A stretch of DNA of 64,000 nucleotides, taken from contig NZ_BBJH01000018.1 in the NCBI RefSeq assembly GCF_000739775.1, forward strand, positions 1 to 64,000, given 5' to 3'. The notes under the pieces were generated by a model. That model did not search any database. It saw only the letters and a program-made list of their open reading frames with translations, and was not told the origin of the DNA. Made by a program: the position numbers and the translations under genes. How positions within the stretch are numbered: position 1 is the first letter of the stretch; the number at the start of each line of letters is the position of its first letter. Shown one piece after another: positions 43,432-52,385 of the stretch. The stretch is from Paraburkholderia heleia NBRC 101817. Its GTDB lineage: Bacteria > Pseudomonadota > Gammaproteobacteria > Burkholderiales > Burkholderiaceae.

Positions 43432-43938
43432 TCACGCGTCGCGCAGCGCGACGTCCACCACGGGCGCGCCGGTCAGCGCCTCGAGTTCCTGTGGCGAGAG
43501 GTTGAACACCGCATGCGGATGGCCGGCGGCGGCCCACAGGCTTTCGAGCGCGAACAGGTCGGCGTCGATCAGCGTGACGGGGGGCGTGGCGTGGCCGATC
43601 GGGCACACGCCGCCAATGGCGTAGCCGGTTTTCTCGCGCACGAACTTCGCGTCGGCGCGGCCGATCTCGCCCACGTGCGCGGCCACTTTCTTTTCGTCCA
43701 CGCGGTTCGCCCCGCTCGCGATCACGAGCACGGGCGCGTCGTCTTCGCGGCGGCGGAACAGGATCGACTTGGCGATCTGCGCGACTTCGCAGCCAAGGCC
43801 CGCGGCGGCTTCGGCGGAGGTCTTGCCGGTCTCGGGCAGCATCACGACCGGCCTGGCATGGCCGCGCTCGCGCAGCATCAGGGCGACGCGGCGCGCGGAG
43901 TCGGGCAGGGCGTCGAGGTTGTCGAGGGTTTGCGTCAT
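43432..43938 (-). CDS. YbaK/aminoacyl-tRNA deacylase-type editing protein
   Basis: A 168-residue protein of the YbaK/ProX fold, which removes wrong amino acids from tRNA. It shows AQIAKSILFRR with the family Lys, VLVIASGANRVDEKKVAAHVG, GYAIGGVCPIGHATPP and FNLSPQELEALTGAPV. ATG 43938 matches the family start. Its place between HMG-CoA lyase and DUF1289 looks like a housekeeping filler in the operon. Confidence 0.9.
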   Translation of the reverse strand: MTQTLDNLDALPDSARRVALMLRERGHARPVVMLPETGKTSAEAAAGLGCEVAQIAKSILFRRREDDAPVLVIASGANRVDEKKVAAHVGEIGRADAKFVREKTGYAIGGVCPIGHATPPVTLIDADLFALESLWAAAGHPHAVFNLSPQELEALTGAPVVDVALRDA

Positions 43939-43978
43939 GTGTCGATTTCCTTCGTACTGCAGTTCGATGGGTCGCGCG

Positions 43979-44902
43979 TCACGCGCAGGCCGCTTCGCTG
44001 CGGGCCTTCGCAAGCAGGGCCTTGCCCGCGCGCGAGACGTTCGCCCGGCCGATGGCGGTCGAAATGAAGTCGCCCGCCGCGACGACCTGGTTCAGGTCGA
44101 TGCCGGTATGGATGCCGAGGCCGTTCATGAGGTACAGCACGTCCTCGGTCGCGACGTTGCCCGTGGCGCCCTTCGCATACGGACAGCCGCCGAGGCCCGC
44201 CACCGAGGCGTGGAAAATGGCGATGCCTTCTTCGAGCGCCGCATAGATGTTGGCGAGCGCCTGGCCGTAAGTGTCGTGGAAGTGGCCCGAAAGGCGCTCG
44301 CGCGCAAACACCTTCGTCACGGCTTCGAACACTTCGTGCACGCGCTTCGCCGTGCCCACGCCGATGGTGTCGGCAATGTCGATCTCGTCGCAGCCGAGCG
44401 CGGCGAAGCGCTCCACGACATCGACGACCGAAGCGACCGGCACTTCGCCCTGATACGGGCAGCCGAGCGCGCACGACACGCTGCCGCGCAAGCGCACGCC
44501 GTGCTCCTTCGCGGCAAGCGCCACGGGCGCGAAGCGCTCGATGCTTTCCGCGATCGAGCAGTTGATGTTCTTCTGCGAGAACGCCTCGCTCGCCGCGCCG
44601 AAGATCACGATCTCGTCTGCGCGCGCGGCGAGCGCGCCTTCGAAGCCGCGCATATTCGGCGTGAGGACCGAGTAGATCGCGCCGCTGCGGCGCTCGATGC
44701 CGGCCATGACTTCGGCGCCGTCGGCCATCTGCGGCACCCATTTGGGCGAGACGAACGAGGCGGCCTCGATGTTCGGAAAGCCGGCGGCCGAGAGCCGGTC
44801 GATGAGTTCGATCTTGGTTGCGGTGGGAACGAATTCTTTTTCGTTCTGCAGGCCGTCGCGCGGGCCGACTTCGACGATCTTCACTGCGGTGGGTAATGCC
44901 AT
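43979..44902 (-). CDS. Hydroxymethylglutaryl-CoA lyase
   Basis: A 307-residue TIM-barrel lyase that splits HMG-CoA into acetyl-CoA and acetoacetate at the end of leucine degradation. EVGPRDGLQNEKEFVPT carries the metal-binding Asp. Later segments include ASFVSPKWVPQMAD, GHFHDTYGQALAN (second metal site), and the catalytic-Cys loop VAGLGGCPYAKGATGNVATEDV. Length fits bacterial HMGL. It lies 49 bases downstream of ghrA. Confidence 0.95.
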   Translation of the reverse strand: MALPTAVKIVEVGPRDGLQNEKEFVPTATKIELIDRLSAAGFPNIEAASFVSPKWVPQMADGAEVMAGIERRSGAIYSVLTPNMRGFEGALAARADEIVIFGAASEAFSQKNINCSIAESIERFAPVALAAKEHGVRLRGSVSCALGCPYQGEVPVASVVDVVERFAALGCDEIDIADTIGVGTAKRVHEVFEAVTKVFARERLSGHFHDTYGQALANIYAALEEGIAIFHASVAGLGGCPYAKGATGNVATEDVLYLMNGLGIHTGIDLNQVVAAGDFISTAIGRANVSRAGKALLAKARSEAACA

Positions 44903-44951
44903 TGCCGTGTCTCCAACGATATTTTTGAAAGGCTTCGCGATGTGCTGGCGT

Positions 44952-45899
44952 TCAGTAACCGCGCCCGACGTGCACCACGCCGCTCACGGTCTCGCCGCGA
45001 GCCAGCGCGCCGATCTTGTCGGCCACCTGCGAGATCGCTTCGTCGCGCAGCGTGAGCGCCGAACTGTGCGGCGTGATCGTGATGCGCGGCTCGCGCCAGA
45101 ACGGGTGATCGGGCGCCAGCGGCTCCTCGCGGAACACGTCGAGCGTTGCCGCCGCAAGCGTGCCGCTCGCCAACGCGGCGAGCAGGTCCTGTTCGTCCAG
45201 ATGCGTGCCGCGCGCCACGTTCACGAGATACGCGCCGCGCGAGAGCTTGCCGAAGGTGCGCCCATTGAGCACGCTTTCGGTGTCGGGCGTGGCGGGCAGC
45301 AGGTTCACGAGCAGCTTCACGCCGTCGAGGAAGGCGTCGAACTGCTCGCCGTGCAGCTCGCCCGAATACGTTTCGATGCCCTCGATCGTCTTCATGCTGC
45401 GCGAAAAGCCGCGCACTGGCACGCCGAGCGAGGCGACCGCGTGCGCGACCTGCGCGCCCAGCACGCCCAGGCCGAGCACGCCCACCGTGAAGGTCTCGTG
45501 CGGATGCGGCGCGAGCACGTGCCATTCGCGGCGCGCCTGCGCGAGCGCGTACTCGTCGAAGCGGCGCAGGTAGCGCAGCACCGCATGCTGAACGTACTCG
45601 CTCATTTGCCGGCCCATGCCCGAGTCTTCGAGCCGCACGAGCATGGCGGTGCCGGGCAGCGTGCCAGGGCGCTCGTGTTCGTGGGCGAGGATCGCGTCGA
45701 CGCCCGCGCCCAGATTGAAAATGGCGCGAAGCCCCGGCACGCCGAAGAGTTCGCGCGGCGGGTGCCAGACGACCGCATAGTCGGCGGGATCGGTGTCGCC
45801 GGGTTGCCATTCGCGCAACGCGGCATCGGGCAGGGCGCGCGCGAGGCCGTGAAGCCAAGCGGAGGCGTCGGTCTGCGGGAACCAGAAAATGATCTTCAT
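44952..45899 (-). CDS. ghrA: Glyoxylate/hydroxypyruvate reductase A
   Basis: A 315-residue D-2-hydroxyacid dehydrogenase. The Rossmann motif is GVLGLGVLGAQVAHAV. The catalytic Arg lies in NVARGTHLDEQDLL, the Glu in DVFREEPLAPDHPFW and the His in ITPHSSALT. The N-terminal FWFPQTDASAWLHGL is typical of the GhrA (YcdW) branch. It reduces glyoxylate and hydroxypyruvate with NADPH. It is the first gene of the minus-strand operon down to the MBL hydrolase. Confidence 0.93.
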   Translation of the reverse strand: MKIIFWFPQTDASAWLHGLARALPDAALREWQPGDTDPADYAVVWHPPRELFGVPGLRAIFNLGAGVDAILAHEHERPGTLPGTAMLVRLEDSGMGRQMSEYVQHAVLRYLRRFDEYALAQARREWHVLAPHPHETFTVGVLGLGVLGAQVAHAVASLGVPVRGFSRSMKTIEGIETYSGELHGEQFDAFLDGVKLLVNLLPATPDTESVLNGRTFGKLSRGAYLVNVARGTHLDEQDLLAALASGTLAAATLDVFREEPLAPDHPFWREPRITITPHSSALTLRDEAISQVADKIGALARGETVSGVVHVGRGY

Positions 45900-46178
45900 G
45901 ATGGGTGAACCTGTCCCTGGTAACGGCTGTGCGGCTCGAAGCGATGCGCGCTGTTGCGTTGCGTGCGGCCCGCGAGGGCCGCCAGAGCCGCGTGCACCGG
46001 CACCATTCTACTTTTTCAGGCCCGCGCCCGCCGGGCAAATCGCGGCGCGCCTGCCTGCAACGTCTCTCGCGCCGGACCACACCGGGGGTGCCGAAAAGCT
46101 AAGCAAAAAAAATTGGTTCGGCGTGCGCGGCTCGCGGGCCACAATCGATTCACGCCGTGTTCCAGCGAGGAAAAAATC

Positions 46179-46790
46179 ATGCTTTCGTGCGCGCAAATGC
46201 GTTGGCCGCCCCGCCTCGTCACCGTGCCGGGTCTGCACGGCAGCGACGGCGCTCACTGGCAGAGCTGGCTCGAACGCCAGTTCGCGCGCTCGCTGCGCGC
46301 GGAGCAGGATGACTGGGACGCGCCCGATCTGGCGGTCTGGGGCGCGGCTCTCGCGCGGCGGCTGGTGGGCGAGCGCGGGCCGTTCCTGCTGGCCGCGCAC
46401 AGCTTCGGCTGCCTCGTGGCGGCGCATGCGCTGCACACCGGCGTGCTGGGGGAAAGCGGGAGCGATATTGCCGGTGTGCTGTTCGTCGCGCCCGCGAGCC
46501 CCGAGAAGTTCCGCTTTGCCGGAGCGTTCGAGGCGCGGCGGCTGCCCGTGCCGTCCATCCTCATCGGCAGCGAAACCGATCCGTGGATGCCGCTCGAAGG
46601 CGCCCGCGCGCTCGCGCAGCAACTGGGCAGCACGTTCGTGAATCTCGGCGATGCGGGTCACATCAACACGGCGGCAGGCTTTGGGCCGTGGCCGCGCGCG
46701 AAGTACTTCGTCGATACGCTCGTCCATGGCGCAGCGCCGGGGCGGCTGCGCGACGCGGCATTCGACCGGGGCGGTCCGGCGTACGCCTGA
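46179..46790 (+). CDS. RBBP9/YdeN-type alpha/beta hydrolase
   Basis: A 203-residue serine hydrolase of the RBBP9/YdeN family. The nucleophile lies in LLAAHSFGCLVAAHA, the catalytic Asp in GSETDPWMPLEGA and the His in GDAGHINTAAGFGPWP. The family's VPGLHGSDGAHWQSWLE start is present. The substrate is unknown. ATG 46179 is preceded by GAGGA and no upstream homology exists. Confidence 0.92.
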   Translation: MLSCAQMRWPPRLVTVPGLHGSDGAHWQSWLERQFARSLRAEQDDWDAPDLAVWGAALARRLVGERGPFLLAAHSFGCLVAAHALHTGVLGESGSDIAGVLFVAPASPEKFRFAGAFEARRLPVPSILIGSETDPWMPLEGARALAQQLGSTFVNLGDAGHINTAAGFGPWPRAKYFVDTLVHGAAPGRLRDAAFDRGGPAYA

Positions 46791-46832
46791 GGCAGGACAC
46801 ACCCGGCGATACACCTCGCGAGCAGGCGGCGC

Positions 46833-48089
46833 TCAGTGCCCGAGCGCCGCGCGCAACAACCGTGCCGTATGGAGCGCGATCATCCCTTCTTCGTCGGTGC
46901 GGATCGCGAAAACGGGAACGCGGCTTTCACGCGCGCTCACGCGCTCGTTGCCCTGACTGCTGCCGACCTCGTTGACCTGCGCGTCGAGCACGGTGCCGAA
47001 CACCGGCGCGAGCCGCTCGCATACCTGCGCGCGAATGGGCGCGGCATGCTCGCCGATGCCCGCGGTGAACACGAGCGCGTCGAGCCCGCCCAGCACCACG
47101 GCGAGCTTGCCCACGTCCTGCGCGATGCGATACGTATAGAAGTCGATTGCGAGCTTCGCGCGGTCGCTGGCACTCGCGAGCAACTCGCGCATGTCGCTGC
47201 TCAGGCCCGACAGGCCCTTCAGGCCCGACTCCTGGTACAGCACCTTCTCGATGGCGTGGTAGTCCATGCCCTTCGCCATCATCCAGAGCACGGCGCCCGC
47301 GTCGAGCGCGCCGCAGCGGGTGCCCATGGGCAGGCCGTCGAGCGCGGTGAGGCCCATGGTGGTCTCGACGCTCTTGCCGTCCTTCATCGCGCACAGGCTC
47401 GCGCCGTTGCCCAGGTGCGCAACGACGACGCGCCCGCGCGCCATGTCGGGCGCGACCTGATGCAGGTGCCTCGCGATGTACTCGTACGAGAGACCGTGAA
47501 AGCCGTAGCGCCGCACGCCCTCGCCGTAATAGCTGTACGGCAGAGCGAAGAGCTGGGCCATGATGTCGTTGCCCGCGTGGAACGCGGTGTCGAAGCACGC
47601 CACCTGCGGCAGCTCGGGCGCGGCCTGACGCACCGCCCGAATCGCGGCGAGATTGTGCGGCTGATGCAGGGGCGCGAGCGGCGTGAGCGCGTCGAGCTCC
47701 TGGATCACTTCGTCGTCGATGAGCACGGCGTCGGCGTAGCGCGCGCCGCCGTGCACCACGCGGTGACCGATCGCGGCGGGCGGCGTGTCGCGCAGGCCCA
47801 CGGCGAGCACGAGGCGCAGGAGGCGAAACGCGGCGTCGTGATCGGCGACCTGCGCGACCGGAAACTTCTCGTCGACGATCAGGCGCCCGTCGGCCATATG
47901 CGCGACCACGCGCGGCGCGACGCCGATGCCCTCGATCTGCCCGCCCGCGCCATGCAGCGCGCGCGCGCCGCCTTCCACGTGGTCGTCTTCGATCACGCGA
48001 AACACCGAACACTTGATGCTCGACGAACCCGCATTCACGACGAGCACGACATGGCCTTGATCGGCCGGCTGGGCCTGGACGCTGCTCAC
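46833..48089 (-). CDS. ackA: Acetate/propionate kinase
   Basis: A 418-residue acetokinase. Motifs are VVNAGSSSIKCSVF, GHRVVHGGARY, GFHGLSYEYIA, VVAHLGNGASLCAMKDGKS and TTMGLTALDGLPMGTRCG. It makes acetate and ATP from acetyl phosphate, or the reverse. The start is GTG at 48089, which overlaps the pta stop as GTGA. Upstream in-frame ATG lies inside pta and is not used. The pta-ackA pair is the phosphotransacetylase-acetate kinase route. Confidence 0.93.
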   Translation of the reverse strand: MSSVQAQPADQGHVVLVVNAGSSSIKCSVFRVIEDDHVEGGARALHGAGGQIEGIGVAPRVVAHMADGRLIVDEKFPVAQVADHDAAFRLLRLVLAVGLRDTPPAAIGHRVVHGGARYADAVLIDDEVIQELDALTPLAPLHQPHNLAAIRAVRQAAPELPQVACFDTAFHAGNDIMAQLFALPYSYYGEGVRRYGFHGLSYEYIARHLHQVAPDMARGRVVVAHLGNGASLCAMKDGKSVETTMGLTALDGLPMGTRCGALDAGAVLWMMAKGMDYHAIEKVLYQESGLKGLSGLSSDMRELLASASDRAKLAIDFYTYRIAQDVGKLAVVLGGLDALVFTAGIGEHAAPIRAQVCERLAPVFGTVLDAQVNEVGSSQGNERVSARESRVPVFAIRTDEEGMIALHTARLLRAALGH

Positions 48090-49048
48090 AGGATCTCCGT
48101 GGCTTTGCGAGCGCGCCGCGCATGCGCGAGCAGCACGGCGATCGCGCAACTGCCGATGCGCGAGCGCACGCTGTCGGCGCGGCTCGTGAGGATGATCGGC
48201 ACGCGCGCGCCGAGGACGACGCCGGCCGCTTCCGCGCCGGCGAGGAAGGTGAGCTGCTTGGCGAGCATGTTGCCCGCTTCGAGGTCGGGCACGAGCAGGA
48301 TGTCGGGGTCGCCCGCAACGGGCGACGCGATGCCCTTGATGCGCGCGGCTTCGGCGCTGATCGCATTGTCGAAGGCGAGCGGGCCGTCGAGCAGGCCGCC
48401 CGTGATCTGGCCGCGGTCGGCCATCTTGCAGAGCGCGGCCGCGTCGATGGTGGAGGGCATCTTTTCGGACACGGTTTCCACAGCGCCGAGAATGGCGACC
48501 TTGGGCGTGCCCACGCCGAGCGCACGCACGAGGTCGATCGCGTTGCGCACGATGTCGGCCTTCTCGGCGAGCTTGGGGAAGATGTTGACGGCCGCATCGG
48601 TGATGAAAAGCGGCTTGTGGTACGAGGGCACGTCCATCGCGAACACGTGCGAGAGGCGTCGCTCGGTGCGCAGGCCATTGGCGGCGAGCGCGACTTCGTG
48701 GAGCAGTTCGTCGCTGTGCAGGCTGCCCTTCATGAGCAGTTCGGCCTGGCCCTCGCGCACGGCGCGCACGGCGAATTCGGCGGCGGCGTGGCTGTGCGGC
48801 GCGTCGATGAGGGTGATGCCGTCGAGGCGCAGGTCGGCTTCTTCGGCCACCGCGCGGATCTTCGCTTCAGGGCCGACGAGGATCGGCACGATCAAGCCGA
48901 GGTTCGCGGCGTCGAGCGCCCCGGTGAGCGAGGACACGTCGCAGGGATGCGCCACGGCGGTGGGCACGGGCGCGAGGCTGCCGCAGCGGGCGAGCAGAAC
49001 CGAATACTTGTCAGGCGATGAAGTCACGGCGGTCTCCACGAAGAACAT
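48086..49048 (-). CDS. pta: Phosphate acetyl/butyryltransferase
   Basis: A 320-residue enzyme of the Pta/Ptb fold that exchanges CoA for phosphate on acyl groups. Conserved parts are ELLMKGSLHSDELLHEVA, RLSHVFAMDVPSYHKPLFITDAAVNI, VAILGAVETVSEKMPST, and VPDLEAGNMLAKQLTFLAGA. The short length and sequence resemble the Ptb/bifunctional group more than long E. coli Pta. It is coupled to ackA by a four-base overlap. It is divergent from the DUF3141 gene. Confidence 0.9.
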   Translation of the reverse strand: MFFVETAVTSSPDKYSVLLARCGSLAPVPTAVAHPCDVSSLTGALDAANLGLIVPILVGPEAKIRAVAEEADLRLDGITLIDAPHSHAAAEFAVRAVREGQAELLMKGSLHSDELLHEVALAANGLRTERRLSHVFAMDVPSYHKPLFITDAAVNIFPKLAEKADIVRNAIDLVRALGVGTPKVAILGAVETVSEKMPSTIDAAALCKMADRGQITGGLLDGPLAFDNAISAEAARIKGIASPVAGDPDILLVPDLEAGNMLAKQLTFLAGAEAAGVVLGARVPIILTSRADSVRSRIGSCAIAVLLAHARRARKATEIL

Positions 49049-49225
49049 GCTGCGGCGCGCAAAGCGCTAACAGTGTAGACCAGCGCCGACGAGGCAGTCG
49101 GCTGGATGCGCGCCAGGCCCGCGCGGCATCGTTACGCGTTGCGCCCAGGCCCGGCAGTTGTGCCTGTCATGCTTCATTCACAAGGCGTTGCGATCATCGG
49201 AGAGGCACCGGGGCCGCCGCGCATC

Positions 49226-49254
49226 TTGACTTTCGCAGGGCCGCCGCCTAATTT
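49226..49254 (+). promoter_or_regulatory. Candidate sigma-70 promoter for the DUF3141 gene
   Basis: TTGACT at 49226-49231 and TAATTT at 49249-49254 with a 17-base spacer lie 250 bases upstream of the gene start. The remaining divergent gap (49049-49506) holds no supported gene. Confidence 0.45.
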
Positions 49255-49506
49255 TTTAGATGCCGCAGTGCAACATGATCTGGCTCTTTTCACATCGCGG
49301 TCGCGAGGCGCACGAAACGCGCACGCGGCCGCGTATATCTTTTGCCGGCCCCGCTGCCCGCCATGCCGCCGTTGTGGCGGCAGAACAGGGGCAGCGGCCA
49401 CGCCCCGCGCGTCACTCGTCATGAAGGCGCGCGTCCACGGCCCGCGCCGGCCTGGCGCCTGCTTGCCGCGAGGCGAGCCGGCGCTCCCTTAAAGGAGATT
49501 CGTCTC

Positions 49507-52230
49507 GTGGCAGTTCCCGCCTCCTCGCCGCTCGTTGCGTCGCCGTTTTCATTTCTGCCCACGCTCGCATCGGGCACGTCTTTCTGGCCCTTTGCGTCTT
49601 TCTGGCCGCTCGCGGGTGCATCCGACGAGGAGTCATCGCTCCGGACGCCACTGACCGACGCGGCTTCGGCAGTGAACCGGGTAATCGAATCGGCGCAATC
49701 CGCGCCGACGGTGGCGCAGCCGCTCTACGACTACCTCTACGACGCCTGGCAGCGCAGCGTGCTGTTCCTCGACGTGCTGCGCGAGCGCGGCAACCAGACT
49801 TATGTGCACGAGCAGGCGGGCATGCCGCCGGTGCTCGCGTTCGACTACGAAGTGATCGTCGACGGCCGCGAACTCGACGATCCCTGCAATTACGCACTCC
49901 TGCGCATCAAGCCCGAAGCGGGCGTCCCGACCGATCCGCGCATGCGCCCCTTCGTCGTGATCGATCCGCGCGCGGGCCACGGCCCCGGCATTGCCGGGTT
50001 CAAGATGGACAGCGAAGTCGGCATCGCGTTGCGCAAGGGCCATCCGTGCTATTTCGTGACGTTCTTCCCGCTGCCCTGCGAAACGCAGACAATCCAGTCG
50101 GTCGGGCAGGCTGAAGCCGTATTCATTCAACGTGTGCGCGAGCTGCATCCCGACGCGGACGGCTTGCCGTTCATCATCGGCAACTGCCAGGGCGGCTGGG
50201 CCGCGGCGCTGCTCGCGGCTTGCGCGCCCGCGCTGGTCGGCCCGCTCATGCTCGCGGGCTCGCCGCTGTCTTACTGGGCCGGCGTGCGCGGCAAGAACCC
50301 CATGCGCTATTCGGGCGGCATGCTGGGCGGCTCGTGGATGTCCTCGCTCGCGGCGGACCTGGGCGACGGCCGCTTCGACGGCGCGTATCTCGTGCAGAAC
50401 TTCGAGTACCTCAATCCGGCCAATACGTACTGGGGCAAGCTTTACAACCTCTATTCGAAGGTCGATTCCGAGCGCGAGCGCTTCCTCGAATTCGAGCGCT
50501 GGTGGGGCGGCCATTTCCAGCTGAACCGCGCCGAGATCGACTGGATCGTGCAGAACCTCTTCGTCGGCAACCACCTCACGCGCAACGAGGTGTTCGCGAA
50601 GAACGCGCGCTCGCCGGTGGATCTGCGCAACATCCGCACGCCGATCATCGTGCTCGCCTCCTGGGGCGACAACATCACGCCGCCGCAGCAGGCGCTCAAC
50701 TGGATTCCCGACCTCTACGCGAGCGTCGACGAGATCGTCGCCAACGAGCAGGTGATCGTGTACTGCCTGCACGACAAGGTGGGGCATCTCGGCATCTTCG
50801 TTTCGGCGAGCGTGGCCAATAAGGAGCATACCGAACTATTCTCGGCGCTCGACCTGATCGACGTGCTGCCGCCGGGCCTCTACGAAGCGAAGATCACCGA
50901 CTCGACGCCGGAAGTCGGGCGTCTCGAAGCGCTCGAAGGGCGCTACGAGATCCGCTTCGAGCGCCGCACCATCGACGACATTCTCGCGCTCGACGACGGC
51001 CGCGACGACGAGCAGCCCTTCGAAGTGGTACGCCGCTTCGCGGAGAACAACCAGCGTCTCTATGACCTGTTCGTTTCGCCGTTCGTGCGTGCGTCGAGCA
51101 ATGCGTTCAGCGCGCATGCGCTGCGCGAGTCGCACCCGTCGCGCGTGGAGCGCAGCGTGCTGAGCGACGCGAACCCGGCGCTGGGCGGGCTGCCCGCCAT
51201 GGCGGAGGCGGTGCGGGGCAACCGCAAGCCCACCGCGCCCGACAATCCGTTCACGCTGCTCGAAAAGCAGGCATCGGCGACCATCGAAGCTTCGTGGGAT
51301 GCCTACCGTGACGCGCGCGACGCCTGGATCGAAAGCACCTTCTACAACGTCTACACCGCGCCGTGGGTGCAGGCGTGGGTGGGCGTGACGCCGAACGAGC
51401 CGCTCGATCCCATCGCGCCGCCGCTCATGGCGCTGCGCAAGGAACTGGCGCAGTACCGCCTGCGCGCGGCGCGCGCACGTCTCGCGAAGGGTTCGCTCGT
51501 CGACGCGTTCATGCGCATCGCCGCGTACATCGTCGACGAAATGCATACCGTGCAGTACCGGCCGTTCCAGCGCATGCGCGAACTCGCGCGCGAGTATCTC
51601 GGCGATCGCCAGCCGAGCATCGCCGAGCTCAAGGAAGCCGCGCGCCGCCAGGGCGCGATCGTGCAGCTCGATCCGCAGGCCGCGATCGACGCATTGCCCG
51701 AGATCGTGCCCGACATGAAGACGCGGCGCGCACTGCTCGCGGCCGTGTACCGCATCGCGACCGTGTCCGGGCCGCTCGAAGGCGAGCGGCGCGAGCGCTA
51801 TCGTTACGTGCAGCGCGCGCTGGGCGTCGAGCCGGGCAGCGAGAAGACGGGGCTGCCGCCCTCCGACGGCGGTGTTTCGGGCGGTTCTTCGGGCGCTGAC
51901 GGCGGCACGGCTGGCGACGGCAGCGCCGAACACGGCGTCAAGGCATCTTCAGGCGCAGCGGCTGCGGAATCCGAAGGCCCAGCGGCTCCCGGGAAGTCCT
52001 CTCGCGCGAAGTCCACCGCTGCAAGCGAACACGCCGCGCCCGCGAAACCCATGCGTGCGGCGCGCGCCGGCGTAAAGGCGAAGGCCGCGGAGCCGGCAGA
52101 TGCGAACAAGGCGCCGGCCGTCGCCAAGACGGCTGCGCGCCGCTCGCGCGCGGCATCGACGCCCACCGCCACGCGGGCCGCAGGCACGACGGCCGCGCGC
52201 CGCCGCGCGACGCGCAGCGCGAGCGAGTAA
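49507..52230 (+). CDS. DUF3141 protein: PHA-synthase-like alpha/beta hydrolase with histone-like tail
   Basis: A 907-residue protein starting with GTG 49507 (AAAGGAG site nine bases ahead). Residues 160-450 form an alpha/beta hydrolase. The box GNCQGGW gives a cysteine nucleophile (C227) in the G-x-C-x-G-G pattern of polyhydroxyalkanoate synthases, with D388 in SWGDNITPP and H427 in VGHLGIF. Residues 450-780 are family-specific and helical. The last about 120 residues are Ala/Lys/Arg/Pro-rich low complexity, like histone H1. DUF3141 genes occur near pta, ackA and fabI. A role in hydroxyalkanoate or acyl-CoA metabolism is inferred. Confidence 0.88.
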   Translation: MAVPASSPLVASPFSFLPTLASGTSFWPFASFWPLAGASDEESSLRTPLTDAASAVNRVIESAQSAPTVAQPLYDYLYDAWQRSVLFLDVLRERGNQTYVHEQAGMPPVLAFDYEVIVDGRELDDPCNYALLRIKPEAGVPTDPRMRPFVVIDPRAGHGPGIAGFKMDSEVGIALRKGHPCYFVTFFPLPCETQTIQSVGQAEAVFIQRVRELHPDADGLPFIIGNCQGGWAAALLAACAPALVGPLMLAGSPLSYWAGVRGKNPMRYSGGMLGGSWMSSLAADLGDGRFDGAYLVQNFEYLNPANTYWGKLYNLYSKVDSERERFLEFERWWGGHFQLNRAEIDWIVQNLFVGNHLTRNEVFAKNARSPVDLRNIRTPIIVLASWGDNITPPQQALNWIPDLYASVDEIVANEQVIVYCLHDKVGHLGIFVSASVANKEHTELFSALDLIDVLPPGLYEAKITDSTPEVGRLEALEGRYEIRFERRTIDDILALDDGRDDEQPFEVVRRFAENNQRLYDLFVSPFVRASSNAFSAHALRESHPSRVERSVLSDANPALGGLPAMAEAVRGNRKPTAPDNPFTLLEKQASATIEASWDAYRDARDAWIESTFYNVYTAPWVQAWVGVTPNEPLDPIAPPLMALRKELAQYRLRAARARLAKGSLVDAFMRIAAYIVDEMHTVQYRPFQRMRELAREYLGDRQPSIAELKEAARRQGAIVQLDPQAAIDALPEIVPDMKTRRALLAAVYRIATVSGPLEGERRERYRYVQRALGVEPGSEKTGLPPSDGGVSGGSSGADGGTAGDGSAEHGVKASSGAAAAESEGPAAPGKSSRAKSTAASEHAAPAKPMRAARAGVKAKAAEPADANKAPAVAKTAARRSRAASTPTATRAAGTTAARRRATRSASE

Positions 52231-52385
52231 CGAAGCCTGTTCCGCGTGTCAGCCGAACGCGCCGCCTCTCCCCCGATGCGGCGCGTCGCTTCGAGCTAGA
52301 CACGTCGATACGTCGACACGTCCGCAGCCGGATCGGCAACGGCATCTGCGGCCATCACCGGCCGTCTTCCACTGCGAGGTGAGCC

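Noticed and set aside
46836..49070. Plus-strand open frame opposite pta-ackA
   Set aside because: It is a shadow of two recognised enzymes; composition is Arg/His-rich and lacks motifs.
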